The translations under genes and the position numbers were made by a program. A DNA stretch of 64,000 nt from Schistosoma haematobium (Eukaryota; Platyhelminthes; Trematoda; Strigeidida; Schistosomatidae). Location of the stretch: contig NC_067198.1 in the NCBI RefSeq assembly GCF_000699445.3, positions 31,747,536 through 31,811,535 of the forward strand. Direction: 5' to 3'. Shown in pieces: positions 36,092 to 48,464 of this stretch; the stretch's first letter is position 1; every line of letters begins with the position of its first letter. The notes beneath the pieces were generated by a model. That model was not told the origin of the DNA. It made no database searches and saw only the letters and a list, made by a program, of their open reading frames with translations.

Positions 36092-37374
36092 GTAAGTTAT
36101 TTTATTTTTGTACGTAAATAGTTTTAATGTGCAATATATCTATTTTTATATGTGGATATATGTGTCTATCTAAGTTATAAGAAACACGAAAAACTATGTT
36201 TTTAAGTTATCTCTGCCTACACTCCAATATCCTGCTGCTAAATAACAACCAGTGGCTTTCTAGGGCTTATTGAATGATCTTTTAAATCAATAGTTCTCGA
36301 GGGACATTCTAATGTGTTAACTGTGATTTTAGTATGTAGGCTGAGTTTTAGTGATAGATGCAAGACATTCGAGTACTCACTAGTGTTTTTTATACGCCAG
36401 ATTGAGTAACAAATCTCTTCTTCGGTGTCACATTATACTCTAACTTATGATTAACCAATACTATCTAGAAAAACAATCGTCATTATTGTATTACTAGGTT
36501 TTTTCTTCCTATTCTTGAGGTCGAGATTTAAAACCGATTGTATTACAAACACTTAGCAACACCAATTCTCTAATTTCAACAAATGTTCGTTAATTTTGAT
36601 CAAGCTTAAAAGTATGGCCAACTGATTGATGTGATCTAATATATCCCATTTAATCATTGCAACCAATTGTGAATTGAGATTTCTTTCATATTAGCCATCA
36701 ATGTACCTATAATTAGAAATGAAAATTTGGATCCAATAAAAAGTCACATTGATTTTTAGAGATCCTCGATACTTTGAAGGATGCAACGTTCTTAAATACT
36801 GGGTTTTTGTGCACTTGCAAATTTTTATCACCATTTTATTCTGATAGAATATGAGGACAATAGTATATGACGTTATCTCAGACTATTAATGATTAGGGTT
36901 TTTTCCACCGACAGTTAATTTCCAATTGTCTTTGGGAACCTAAAAGCATAGAATAAGATGTGTAATTTTTTATTGCAGGCTGGTACTCCAGATAAGTAAT
37001 AATGATTCTTAGTTTTCAATTAACAATCATTTTAATTTATTCAATAAACTGTTAACTAACTTATATGGTTAATGGTATAGGAGTTTTGTTTAGCCTTGCG
37101 GAGCTTTCTTTATTTTCCCCTTCTTTTTCTTTTGCATTTCCTTTGCTCACATACTTTATTACTTGTTTTACTTTACAACTCTTTACTTTTTTTCATGACT
37201 TTTCTTCTCTGTGTTGTAATATTTGTCATTGTATGCAGTTATGTGCCTGTAAGAAGTAGTTCATATAAAATTCTAGTGAATAACTGTAGTCGGTGTAGTT
37301 TAGTCGTGTTGGGTATGAGACAGTTGTCTGCCTCAGGCAATAAATAAAGTTTAAATAATGTTTCTAATTGATTG
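36092..37374. other. INPP5F-like intron, first part
   Basis: Start of a 12.3 kb intron. An open frame at 37065-37259 is hydrophobic but has no recognised domain. Confidence 0.5.
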
Positions 37375-37555
37375 CAGTTAGACATGAACACCCTCGGATC
37401 CTAGTCCAGTATTAATCTAGAGGTTAAGCATTCGAGTGCCAGGCCGAACGTCGCGAGTTTGATTCTTGACTGCAGGGTTGTGTATCTGTTCCTGTGAGGA
37501 GTCACTTATTACGATAAATCGGCCATCCAGTGTTTCCAAGTTTTCGTTGGTTCGT
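37375..37555 (+). mobile_element. Diverged hammerhead SINE
   Basis: It has an A-box-like TAATCTAGAGGTTAAGC and a B box GAGTTTGATTC. A damaged ribozyme follows (TGTGAGGAGTC, then GATAAATCGGCC, ATCCAGTG). Confidence 0.6.
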
Positions 37556-37681
37556 GATATAAACTATGAAAATCAAATAGAATTGCATAGAGAAAAGCAA
37601 GCATTGTTTATTACTGTAACCATTATCACTTACGTATTGTTCTTTCGTGTTTAGTCCTTGAACAATTTATTTGTTCTCTTC

Positions 37682-37684
<3 letters not shown>

Positions 37685-37741
<57 letters not shown>
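37685..37741. repeat. TA microsatellite
   Basis: About 28 TA units. Confidence 0.9.
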
Positions 37742-37748
<7 letters not shown>

Positions 37749-38429
37749 CATTAATTTGTTTAGCAAATGGGAAATTTTGTAAAATGTTAAGTATAATGTA
37801 ACTATTTTCCTATAGGAAACCAGAGAAAAAACAACTTATATTCTAACAGTATAATTTATCAGATTGCATATAATGATAACTTTTGACAAATAGTTTGATT
37901 TTCAATATTATAAGATGGATAGGTTAAAATTGTAACAGAAAAGGGTGTCAATTATCCCATGGTTCCTTAATTTTGGAAACTAAAATAATTCTTAACTGTC
38001 GACAATTAACTGACTGTTATTTAATATATAAAACTGGAAAAACCATTTGGTAAACTAGAACTCATCACTTTTTATCATGTATTTCTGCTTTAATTTAATA
38101 ATTTTTTAGTAAATCGATCAAGTTCGACTTAAAAACGTATATTGCTTTTATTAGATAATATGTCTGATTACTCAATATCATCAGTTGACCATTATATTCT
38201 AATCCAATTATCAGGTTTTTGTAAAGTTCCACATCACATTTGTCAATATTCCTTTGTATTCAATGACATTTTATATGATATTAATTGTTGATGAAAACGA
38301 CTTTCAATCGAATTAAAGATATATATACAGTGAATATCCATCATGAGTTTGTATGTTTGTATCTTCTCTACATATGGGTGTTCTATAATGAGTTTACTTA
38401 GCGTTTCTCTAGATACAAAACAAACTTAA
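37742..38429. other. Intronic AT-rich stretch
   Basis: Nothing recognised. Confidence 0.5.
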
Positions 38430-38600
38430 TGATTATATATATGAGAAAGTTTATACAACTTAAACTTGTGTTAATTTTATTTCGGTTATTTATTTACTCA
38501 GAAGAAGTGACTGACATTAAGTCACGAAACGTCAGAAATACAATTTTCTATTCATTAGGATATCACAAATAGTATATTTATTATTAACTTTTTTTATCCG
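38430..38600 (+). mobile_element. Penelope-like element fragment with hammerhead-like motif
   Basis: CAGAAGA (38499-38505) is followed by a GTGACT/AGTCAC stem, GAAA (38526-38529) and GTC (38531-38533). The flanks match the minus strand around 63.6-63.78 kb. The first box has one core change (CTGAAGA expected). Assignment to Penelope-like elements rests on their known hammerheads and is tentative. Confidence 0.4.
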
Positions 38601-39527
38601 ATACTCAATTTATTTGAAATTATCAAGTTCTAATTTTGGGATTTTAGGAAACCTAATTATTGACGTTAAAAGAAATCTCAGTTAAATCATCCAATTAATT
38701 TTGATATATAACTAGATATACCTTTTTAACTAGTCTATGAGAATAGAGAAAAAATTATTATCACTTATTCATTTGTTGATTTTACATTGAAATGGTATAT
38801 ATAGACGTTATTAATTTATCGGAGCTTGCTTTTCGTGATTGATAATGAAGGTTAAGTTGTACTGGTATTTCTAAAGAAATTACTGACTACTCAGTTAGCT
38901 TGATTTAACAGATTGATGAATCGATTTTAAGTTGATTGATTGAATCGATTGATGATGATCATTTAATAGTACAAATTGAATTATGTCATTTGGACTATTG
39001 TATTTCAATGGAGAATAGTCACCTCCATAGATTTTTTTTATTGTATCCATGCAGTTGCTGCATTTGATCCCGTTCGTAATTTTTATGTCGATGCATTTTA
39101 TTTTACATTGATCATACCTTAGTGACTGTATGTGATGGTATAATACTCAAGTTTTTCCAGTACAAAAAGTATTTTATTCACATCAGGTTGTAATCATCAA
39201 TAAATATGTATTATCTTTTAAGTATGTTTATAGAACGTTTTCAGGTTAAATCGTTGGTATACTCGCTTAAGTACCTTGTGTAAAAGAACAGTAAGAGATT
39301 TACATTCCAGATGTTGGATGTCGATTATCTGGTTGACCAGATTTTTAATACGACGTAAGATTCAAGATTTTCTAAGTATTGCAAAATATTTGGTTAACAC
39401 TTTCGTTTGAAATTATGTGAACAGTTTCGCAATAGCTGGACGTCAAATGTATGTGAGGTGTTCAAAAGAAAATTAAATTTGTAAGAATTTCAAAGATCGG
39501 AATCAAAAATCACTCCAGTATCCCAGC
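38601..39527. other. Intronic stretch
   Basis: Nothing recognised. Confidence 0.5.
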
Positions 39528-39885
39528 TGTTGTGGATGCGGAGGAATAGACCAATAATTATCATGTTAAGTCCAATGGTGTCCTTGGACTTTAAATGGAC
39601 ATTTCCTATTGGTCGATATCTGTTCACTTGTTGAATATTGTACAAAATTTTGTTTTCTATTTTATGGTACAATGTGGTTTGTTTGGTTGGTATATAAACA
39701 GAGTGTGTTTGAAATATAACGATTCATATCACTGAGGCTGTGACGTGTTCTTGACTCAACTGGCTAGGGCAGACAGCGAAGCAGGGCCAATCAGGGCACT
39801 AGGTCGTCCACTACGTGTTTACGTGTCTACTGTAATCGATCGATATAACGCTGCTTATCAAAACCTGCAGTCACCCGTTACAACA
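39528..39885 (+). mobile_element. Solo LTR with perfect target duplication
   Basis: A 358-base unit begins TGTTG and ends CAACA (inverted TG...CA ends). The same five bases, CCAGC, lie immediately on each side (39523-39527 and 39886-39890). A TATA box TATATAAA lies at 39691-39698. The same LTR is found inverted at 61.64-62.0 kb. A solo LTR forms when the two LTRs of a full element recombine. It is probably Gypsy-type; the exact family is not decided. The open frame starting at 39745 lies inside it and is not a gene. Confidence 0.85.
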
Positions 39886-40670
39886 CCAGCCCATCAGTCG
39901 CAGTTAATTATATTCAGGGAGATGATCAAAATTATAGAAAATAAAGAGAAGACCTCTAGTTGTTTAGTTCTGGTTAGTAAATCCTAGTGTCATCCCTGTT
40001 ACTACAGTCGCAGTAGCATAATTTCTAATTTATATTTCTTCATGACCTTTACTATTCACCAAGTGACTGTTATCGCTTTTAGTTTTCTTATTTTCCCGTG
40101 TCCAAAGATCGTGTTCTGCCTCTATACACATAGATCTGTTCTTCTTTACTTTTGACTTCGCTAATTGTCAAGCCTTTTCTGCACTTCTGTTACCTTCTTA
40201 GGTTCCATCATTTCAAGATTATCGTTGAATCGTTGTGTTTCAACTGTTATGTCATCCAGTTCGCTCTAATTCCCTGTTTTGTATTATGAGAATCTCGTTC
40301 CTTGGTAAATAAAAATTACAGTAGGCCCAAATGAACCAGTCTTAAAACACAACAGGTTTACAAAACTGCTGTGTACTGAACAGCTGACCAATTACATCGT
40401 AATACTTTTTACAGGAAGTCTCATAAAAATATTCCTGAAATTTACCGTCTTGTTTATAACTTTATATCATTACATGAGATAAATGGTTTCAGTGAAACAC
40501 TGAACTCACCATCATATAATTGTGAAAACTCGTAGAAAACGTTTTCTGCATTAAGTAAGGTGTTAGTAATTCAGTTTCAATAGTTTGTTTACATACAATT
40601 GAATTCCATTCCAATGTTTAATTTCAAAATTGTTGAGTCACAATGCAGCTATAGTGTATGCTAATCATAT
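39886..40670. other. Intronic stretch
   Basis: Nothing recognised apart from ordinary AT-rich sequence. Confidence 0.5.
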
Positions 40671-40912
40671 TGACAGATATAAGTAGTATGCAGTATTAAT
40701 CGATAGTAGAAGATCTAACATCAGAAGATTGAATTAAAGAGAACAGAAAGGAAAACAGAGAGCACGAAGAGCAAGAATGAAGAAGTATGTACAGGACAAC
40801 TGAAGGAAAATGTGCAAATAATGTATAGTTTTTATTATATTTTATAAAGACACTGTATAGCTTTGCATGAAATAATATATCGGTTATCCCCACCAAGTCT
40901 TCGTTCACTACA
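40671..40912 (-). mobile_element. LTR-like repeat, member 3
   Basis: On minus it starts TGTAGTGAACGAAGACTTGG and ends CTTATATCTGTCA. It shares blocks with members at 18.94 and 58.56 kb. Confidence 0.5.
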
Positions 40913-41294
40913 CAACAACTCTTTGTACTATTACAATTTTTTTTAATATAAAAAGGATTAATTTATTTACTTTTAAATAAAGAAATATGACAAATACTTC
41001 AACAAAACTATCCTCTTTATATGCAATACTATAAAAGTAAGTTATTCAGTTCAACTAAATATCACTTTGAAACAATGTCAGTAATAAATAAGTGTAAAAA
41101 GTGTTTCTAATTACATTCTGTCAATAATTCATATACCTTCTATTGGTATAAATTAGAGAACCATAGGAAACTATCAATGAGCAATGATTCGATTTAAAAC
41201 GATATTGTTTTACACTTCTATGGTAAGGGATTTTTGAAACAGATATGTTTAGTTAATTTTTGCATTGGTTGTTTAAATCTTCTCATTGATGTTT
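40913..41294. other. Intronic stretch
   Basis: Nothing recognised. Confidence 0.5.
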
Positions 41295-41475
41295 AGAACT
41301 GCAATTGATAAGTCTCATATTGGCATATATACATCCTGTTCAGATTGCCTCAATATTACCATAAGTCACAAGCATTATAAGCAGAGATGATTGGTGGCTA
41401 GGAGTGATATCCAGGACACGCGTTTCATCCCATTTGTGACTTGATAGCTGGGTGGATATGTTTAATTGTTCCAGA
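41295..41475 (+). mobile_element. Truncated Sm-alpha-type SINE
   Basis: The 5' head (TTGATAAGTCTCATATTGG) is followed by AGCAGAGATGATTGGTGGCT and the antisense hammerhead arm. The element is cut near 41475. Read on minus, the arm shows GATGAAACGCG and a GTC triplet, but the first core box is lost. Confidence 0.6.
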
Positions 41476-42099
41476 CTATTAATAAAAATGTCCTACATCG
41501 GTTAAAAACAATGATAACCATAAATTATAAACTATTAGTTATCTACCTAAATTCACTGTTTATTAATTCACTCTAATTTACATCCCCTTGGTAATATGAT
41601 TTCAAGATATTTTGAAATCGTGTGATTGTGTAGTTTGTTCTTTAATTCGTTGAATCACAATTATTGAAATGACTGGAATTTTCTTGAACCTATGAAAATC
41701 TATGCCTAATATTATTCTATTGATGATAATTATCATATAATCAAAGTAATAATGATTTCTTTTATGTTTTTTCACATCACTTGTTTACATGCTTAGTTCA
41801 GTTGTCATGTTTTTGCAAATAAACATAATGAAATCAGTTTAATATTAGACTGCCTATTTTTTAATTGTACACAATAACACTCAGTTTTTAAAAAAGTTAC
41901 AGAACATTGGAAAATCAGTCAAAAGTTTGTTATTGTAGTTTGATGGACAGGATATTGTGTAAATTATGTGTATAATAACATGAGTTTGAAATGACATTCA
42001 GTGTAAACGTCAACAACAAGTAATCCCGTGTTCAAATAAAATGAAATATTATATAAATCTTTGAATTCATATATTTGATTGTAAACATCCCCCACTGAG
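41476..42099. other. Intronic stretch
   Basis: Nothing recognised. Confidence 0.5.
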
Positions 42100-42500
42100 C
42101 TTAGTTAAATAACGAAGCATTGGATAGATGTATCGTTCTAGTCGTGCACACTCATAGCCCTACCAGGTGTCGAACCCAAGATCTCAAGATTTCATGCTGA
42201 GTTACTAACCCTAGAATATTTGGCTGGAATCTGGTGATGCAAATGTTCAACTTCTATTCGTATGTTCGCTCGATGAGTAACTGCTTCGCCTTTGACATGG
42301 TTGAACTTCATTGATCATGGCTTCTCCCTAGAACTCTTGGAATTACCTCTGGAAACTAATCACTAGTGAACGGGTGACTGTTAGTACTAAGATCCTGGCT
42401 TTGTTCCTCTACAAGGTAGTGGATACGCACTCCCAGGACGAAGTAGCTACCGGATCTTTCCCGATTAACAACAGTTGTTTAACTCATATCAGTTCATAAT
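42100..42500 (-). mobile_element. Strongly diverged hammerhead SINE
   Basis: On plus it shows a B-box complement (GTGTCGAACCCAAGATC) and 5'-module complement pieces (CTTCTCCCTAGAACTC, AATCACTAGTGA). A decayed second arm follows (CCCAGGACGAAG). Confidence 0.45.
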
Positions 42501-43199
42501 GTTAACTGTAAAATTCAACAGTATCTACGAAAAACCTTCATTATTTTGAGAACTCATATGATTAGGAATAATCTATTTGTAATAATACTAGAAACGCAAA
42601 GCGATGCACATTCTAGAATGATTCCTCATTGACTAAATAGCATTTATATAATACTTAGTATCTTACCTTCGCTCGGCTTTCTGATATTATGCACTGTGAT
42701 TTTTGTCGTTTAACATAATTTTAAGGTTTTCTATCACAAACTGTTTAATAAGAATTGGAAAACAAATATCCGAATTGTTATGAAATCTAAATTATTTGTC
42801 CTTTTAGAATTCTTTAAAAGATACGATTTACTTTTTGTTCACGTTATATGTTATGTATTTGTATTAATTACTACAGGTTATTAATCAATAAAATAAAATG
42901 GCTAGGAACTAAACAGATGTTTTTTTAAATTGTAAATCCCACATAGAAACACTATAAACTATTTATTTTTAAATACTGGGAATCATTAAAAAGTTATATA
43001 TTGTTTTTCCTATGATTTATTTCCTAGTAGTTTAGCTCGTTGTATAGAACATGAATTTAAAGTTACAAGTTGTAGAGTCGCAGCCTGGTGGCAACATTAA
43101 CTTTCAGATAAATAATGTGCCTTAAAGCGCAGTATATAATCGTGTACTTCATAAATTAGTTGTACAATAATTGATTGAAGATAATTTGATTTCTGAGTT
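42501..43199. other. Intronic stretch
   Basis: Nothing recognised. Confidence 0.5.
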
Positions 43200-43405
43200 T
43201 TATTTGAGACCATGAGCCGATCCAATGTTAGACCATCATTAAAAATCTGGAAGCACTGAACGTGTTTCATCTTTGTATGGATTCGAGTCCAGTGTTTTGG
43301 ATCATGAATGCACACTGCTGAAGAGTCTCATACTAGGATGAAACGGCCGTCCAGCGCTTTCGGATTTTCAGTGATGGTCCAACATGGATCAGATCATAAT
43401 CTCTA
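43200..43405 (+). mobile_element. Short foldback hammerhead SINE
   Basis: Inverted arms (43205-43262 and about 43345-43405) flank a shrunken core. The plus-strand ribozyme keeps CTGAAGA, GAAA and GTC, but stem II relies on wobbles and stem I is mismatched. Confidence 0.65.
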
Positions 43406-44333
43406 TTAATTATTCTTTTGAAGTTTTCTTATTGCTCGTACTGTGATTGTACCAAATAATTAGCTTTTAAAGATACAATAAATCTCTTATTGGCCAATGA
43501 AATAACTAATTAAAATCAGTATAAATTTAGTTCTGTAAAAGTTTTTTTCTCCTGTCACATTACTTTCTGAAGTCATAAAATTTGAATAGGTAGAAAGGCA
43601 ACAGAAAAAAAAAACAACACGACTTTGATAAACTTTTTTTTCTACAATGAAAATAAAATTTTCTCTTTTAAAAATGTCTTGGAAAATCACCTTTCTTAAT
43701 TAAAATAGAGAAGAGGATTAATTGACCTTGTTTATAGACAAGTTATCTGTTAGTCTTTATTGGCTTTTAAAGAACTATTTCATACTATTTCTTATGATAG
43801 ATTTCGTGAACAATCATACAATGTGAGAACAAAAACTAGACCATATAAGTGACTACCAGACGAATTTAGTTATCAAGTGATGTATATATTTAATTTATTT
43901 GTCTTACTATCTTATTCAATGTTTGACAGAATTAAAACTTTTTAATATCTTGAGTAGCATAAAAAGAAAAATAGATCGGATGTCAAATCTGAGGATAGCC
44001 AAATCAAGATATTAGTCAAAAATATTGTTGTCATTGGTGTTACTCTCAGAATGAACTTGAGAAGTTTTTGTCAACTTTAAGTTAGTGAAAAAGATGGCAA
44101 TGACTACGATAAATTTTTACTGAGGAAAGTTATTATAAAAATAAAGAAAAAATCGGATTTCTGATAATGTTTCTGTATGATTTATAAATTTATCAGGGTT
44201 GGTTAAAGGATTTTGCGATTTGAAATGAAGAGAAATTTATGCATCTGGATTTAATGCCTATTTTGTCGAATTCTACTTCTCCTGCCCATAGATTGTAATG
44301 CAACTATTGTGATTTTTGAGCACTTGTTTCTCT
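43406..44333. other. Intronic stretch
   Basis: Nothing recognised. Confidence 0.5.
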
Positions 44334-44860
44334 TTTATTTATTTATATATTTGAACACATAGATATTGGTACAAGGGGGCACCAGATACATATGCGCCAC
44401 ATAAATCATTCGATTTGTGTAAGGGCTGGGGTACTGCCCGGGTGAACAAACTGAAGCAGGCGGATTTCTTAGGGAGCCACACCCTGAACCTTTGATCTAA
44501 AGGTCTAATCCACAAGGCAGTGGAGCAACGTCAGGAGATGCATTCTCATGGCAGACGGTGACCAACGACTGAATCATACGACATTTGCTCCCTCAGGATA
44601 CTGGAGCTCATGTGCACCATTGTTTTGTAATCAGAGTTTTCCAACTACTAGGTGAATCCTCCATATCCACCAACCCGGTTAAAGCGCCGTAATTTGCTTT
44701 CCGTCCTCTCAGTTTCGTAAACAACACCCCCTTCGCGGGAAGGCAGTGAGTAGGACTTCCATGGCAGTAGTTGTATGAACGTGGCCATGTGAGAGCATTT
44801 CGAGAGAGAGAGAGAGAGTTGACTCTTCCCACGCTCGGCCGTAAGCATTTGGGGGCTATC
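44334..44860 (-). repeat. 500-base dispersed repeat, copy A
   Basis: On minus: a CT microsatellite, a GC-rich body (GGCGCTTTAACCGGGTTGG), then a 3' end with TTCACCCGGGCAGTACCCC and a TAAATAAATA tail. It is nearly identical to copy B at 48.97-49.50 kb in opposite orientation. The tail suggests the 3' end of a non-LTR element or a SINE; the class is not decided. Conserved open frames in both copies reflect repeat identity. Confidence 0.75.
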
Positions 44861-46862
44861 AAAACTGTCGCTCCGTCGTAACTAGACTTAAATTAAAGAG
44901 GGGAACCATACTAGTTAATGGAATTTATATGATCCAATTCACCACCAGAAACACTAGTTATCGAAATGTCTTTTTTGAAAAAAATAAGTGAGTATCAGCT
45001 CTTTTAGACTTATTGTACTACAATCACATTAAATGATTTTCTGAACTAATACTTTCTTTTGCTTATACGCTATGTACTGTAACATCGTCGAAATTGTAAA
45101 GCATCCTATTTATTCTTACATCATGCTTTAGTGAGTCTTACTCCATGACCTTGAAACGGCGTTATGAAACCTGGTTAATATCCCTTTTGTATTATAATTC
45201 AAAAATCAAATGGAATTATTGATTTGGTGAAATAAGAGTAAATTAACTTTTGTTTTGAATTTTATTCAAGTCAATTATTAATGTTAATTAAAATTAGTAA
45301 TTACTATCCCCATGTCATAGATTAAATTCGAAAGAATGTAACTAATATACCACTAATAGTAAATTGCTTAAATGAATGATATTAGATTTCCTGGTTTACG
45401 AAATCCAAGGCCATTTTTCATAAGATAATTAATCGATGTTTAGAATATGAATTATCCGAATAGTTCCAGTCCTGTGGTTTACGTGTAATTTATTTGGATT
45501 ATGTGTAAAGTTGTTGCTATTCTTTTACTGTTCAAATGTTAAAAATTAAGTTAATGGTTCGTATCAATTGATTCGATAATGTCTAACGAACTATATCGAA
45601 TAGTTTGAGTTAATAAGGTATATAGTTGAACTTCACCTAGAAGCTAAAACTTGACTGGTGATTATAGAATTTATGATCATCTAAAATATTTTATTTGTAC
45701 GTTTTTATGTACACCTTATGTACATTTTTTTTTTAAATTTCTTAACATTAGAATGAAAAAAATAATCGAATGATTTTTTGTTAATCTGTACAATCACAGA
45801 ATAAACTATTTAGTATAATGATTCAGATCATATTCCAATATGAACTGGGATTTAAAATCTAATAAATTCCATATCAATCCACAGAGCAAAAATGTTATTA
45901 GTCTAATTATACCTATTTCTGTATCATTAAGATCGTTTTTGAAAATTGTCAAGTTCTCATTGTTCAACTACTGATTCTCCTTTTCTTTTTAAAAGAAAAT
46001 GAAAATCAGTTCAAATTAGACTATACTATTAAAACACAATTGACTTTCATTCTTAAAATGTTTTCTTTCTAATTAATACTCATATCAGCTGGGAAATCAT
46101 TGAAAATCATGATGGAATGTATTGAATATTTGTTTTGTCATCAATGTATATATGTACACTTTGTATTCTTTTAAATTTCACCGTGAGGGTAGAAAAGTTT
46201 ATAATCAATTCAAATGTTCAAACTATGCCAATTAATAGTTGATTCACTTGATCATATGTTTCTTTTTCTCTTTTACTAAACTGTTTATCGTACTTCCTAC
46301 ATTCACTCATCATATATCTCTTCTTCTATCGACTAGTTCATACAGTAATTAATTTCCAAACTAATAAATGAATTACTCATTTATCATTTTCTACTATTTT
46401 TTCGGTTAAAATACTAAAATGAAAACCTTTCAATTGAATCTGTCTGAATACTGAGAAATGAAAGTTTGTTTAAATATAGCTCTTAATTTTACATAACAAT
46501 ATATATATACGTACATCTTAGTTGCATAGATTATATTCTGATTTGATAAAATACTTACGTTTCATTTATTTTTTTGTTGAGAAATACTGATGGTAGTGAA
46601 GATGAAATCGAATTGTATCATTAATAAAATCTTGCATACTATAATTAGATGGTAAATTTGTTTTTTACAATTTTTCAATGTAGTTTTAATGTGTTCTAAT
46701 TATTTCTACAAACCATTCCATAAGTGTAAATGTAAATTTATTCTTAGAATTCTTCCTTTTCCCACAAATAATCACCTACCATAGTACCATACAATTACTT
46801 TCATAAAAAATCTATTTGCCCTCAAACCATAACACTACCTAATTTATTTAACTGACGATCAA
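44861..46862. other. Intronic stretch
   Basis: Nothing recognised. Confidence 0.5.
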
Positions 46863-46958
46863 CAGAAAATATTCATCAGTATAGGGTTGTGGAGATTATT
46901 ACTTTTTTGATTGAGATCACGAACTGATTGATGTTAGAGCACCATGGAAAACCTGGAA

Positions 46959-47004
46959 GCACTGGACGACCGTTTCGTCCTATTGTTGGATTCCTCAGCA
47001 GTGC
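46959..47004 (-). ncRNA. Hammerhead ribozyme, nearly intact
   Basis: CTGAGGA, GAAA, GTC and a perfect GCACTG/CAGTGC stem I are present. Stem II begins with an A-C mismatch (ATCC/GGAC). Confidence 0.7.
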
Positions 47005-47277
47005 TCATCCACGATCCCGCTCGCGGAATTCGATCCCAGGGATTCGTGAGGGAATTCTTGGAGTTCTAGTGAAAAGCCGTGACCAGTGGAGCTAATCCGT
47101 GTCAGGTAGAGACAGGTATCTACTTCAGTACAATGGAAGATGGTCGCGCAATTTCGTAGATTGGTTGAGGTTAGACATTAACACCGTTGGATTCCGACTG
47201 AGTGGTCTAGAAGTTAAGCGTTCGCCCACACGACTGAAGGCCTTGAGTTCGACTCTCGCGAGCGGGATCGTGTATGC

Positions 47278-47323
47278 GCACTGCTGAGGAGCCCCACAAT
47301 AGGACGAAACGGCCATCCAATGA
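47278..47323 (+). ncRNA. Hammerhead ribozyme, weakened
   Basis: CTGAGGA and GAAA are kept, and the cleavage triplet is ATC. Stem II (GCCC/GGAC) has one mismatch and stem I (GCACTG/CAATGA) is mispaired. Confidence 0.55.
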
Positions 47324-47385
47324 TTCTAGGTTTTCAATGGTGGTCTAACATCAATCGGTTCATGATCTCAATCAGAAAATATTCA

Positions 47386-48386
47386 GTTCTAGTTAAAAAT
47401 AACAATTTTACAAGTGAACATTATCATGAATTTCAGTTAATTTAGACTCTGACACTGTAAATTGAATGAAGAAAATATTAGGCATCAAATGAGTACATTT
47501 TTTTCTACTTGATTTATTGTTATCAGATCAATGCCGTTAGAAATTAAAACAAAAAGTGGTTTTTGATTTTGATTTTGATTATTATCCCGAAGAAGTCCAG
47601 ACAAGTTAGCTAGATGAAACGTTGGAATTATTCAAATTTCAATCGCTGAGATTATTTCAAATATAATTTTTCACATATAATGAACAAGTGGTTGTGTTAT
47701 ATTCCACTGCGTTAACCACTTCATATATGTATGCGAACATGAATGCATAGAGAGTAGTGATCATGATTAGTTAGGGTGGTTGTGCATTTATCAAAATAAA
47801 TAAAGGCAAATGACACGTAACGAAAGCAGTGAACAAACATCGATTTTCTTCCATTACTTAATATAGTTCAAAAGCGGTCTAGGTCAAGTACCTAGGTATA
47901 TGGAAGCTTTAGAGCTTTCACCCTACTCTATTGTTTAATCAGAAACAATTTTTACCTACATTAAATCTACCTTGGTAATATTGTTTTTATATCCAGAGTT
48001 GTGTGATTCACACTGTTTTTCCCCATTATCTTCCGACTTGTCTAGTTCAACTTTTATTCTTCATACATGAAAATTTGTTAACTAGTCATTATCTCATCAG
48101 GTCATTGCGTTTCCATGTAATCACTTAGATGGAGCAAACTTTATCCCCTAATAAATAATTTAGTAGTTATCCTGATAATTTGAAATCAAGTCAAATATCC
48201 CACCTTTTTTCTGTCGGTTTTCAGTCTGAAATACATGGTTCCCATTATTTAATTAATATTGTTTCCATGTTAGTGTTTAGCAAGTTTTCATTGGTAATCT
48301 TTTATTTACCATTAATTTTATTTATTTAGATGTTTTTTGTCTTTTCTATCATATACATCAACATAAATTTCTATATTATAACACAG
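47386..48386. other. Intron tail before the 78-base exon
   Basis: It contains a Penelope-type hammerhead-like relic at about 47588-47660 (CCGAAGAAGTCC, then GATGAAACGTTGG). It ends with the acceptor AACACAG at 48380-48386. Confidence 0.45.
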
Positions 48387-48464
48387 TCGAAATTCTCAAT
48401 TTCAAAATGCTTCAGTTCTTTTATCCGGTATTGACGATTTATTTCGTAATTTTAAATATTGTTG
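48387..48464 (+). CDS. INPP5F: INPP5F/SAC2-like phosphatase, 78-base exon
   Basis: Flanked by ACACAG and GTAAGT. The first base completes TGT (Cys) with the previous exon. Twenty-five codons follow, reading RNSQFQNASVLLSGIDDLFR and then NFKYC. The last two bases TG join G of the next exon as Trp. This fills exactly the segment that in animal INPP5F links FDFHEHC to WVDEAGVIC, with the Cys and Trp in place. It is too short to appear as a long open frame. It is supported by phase, splice sites and family alignment together. Confidence 0.85.

Larger units (their letters stand above)
46863..47385 (+). mobile_element. Palindromic hammerhead SINE with 13-base target duplication
   Basis: CAGAAAATATTCA occurs at 46863-46875 and 47373-47385, framing one unit that starts TCAGTATAGGG and ends CATGATCTCAAT. 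Inside are an antisense ribozyme and tRNA-like arm, then the 5' module, A box (AGTGGTCTAGAAGTTAAGCG), B box and sense ribozyme. The perfect duplication shows that the whole inverted structure inserted as a single piece. Confidence 0.9.

Noticed and set aside
37065..37347. Overlapping hydrophobic frames in the intron
   Set aside because: T-rich DNA gives Phe/Leu-rich frames by chance. There is no family match.
39745..39987. 80-codon frame as a small gene
   Set aside because: It starts inside the solo LTR and runs past its end; the inverted LTR copy at 61.6 kb has only a related broken frame.
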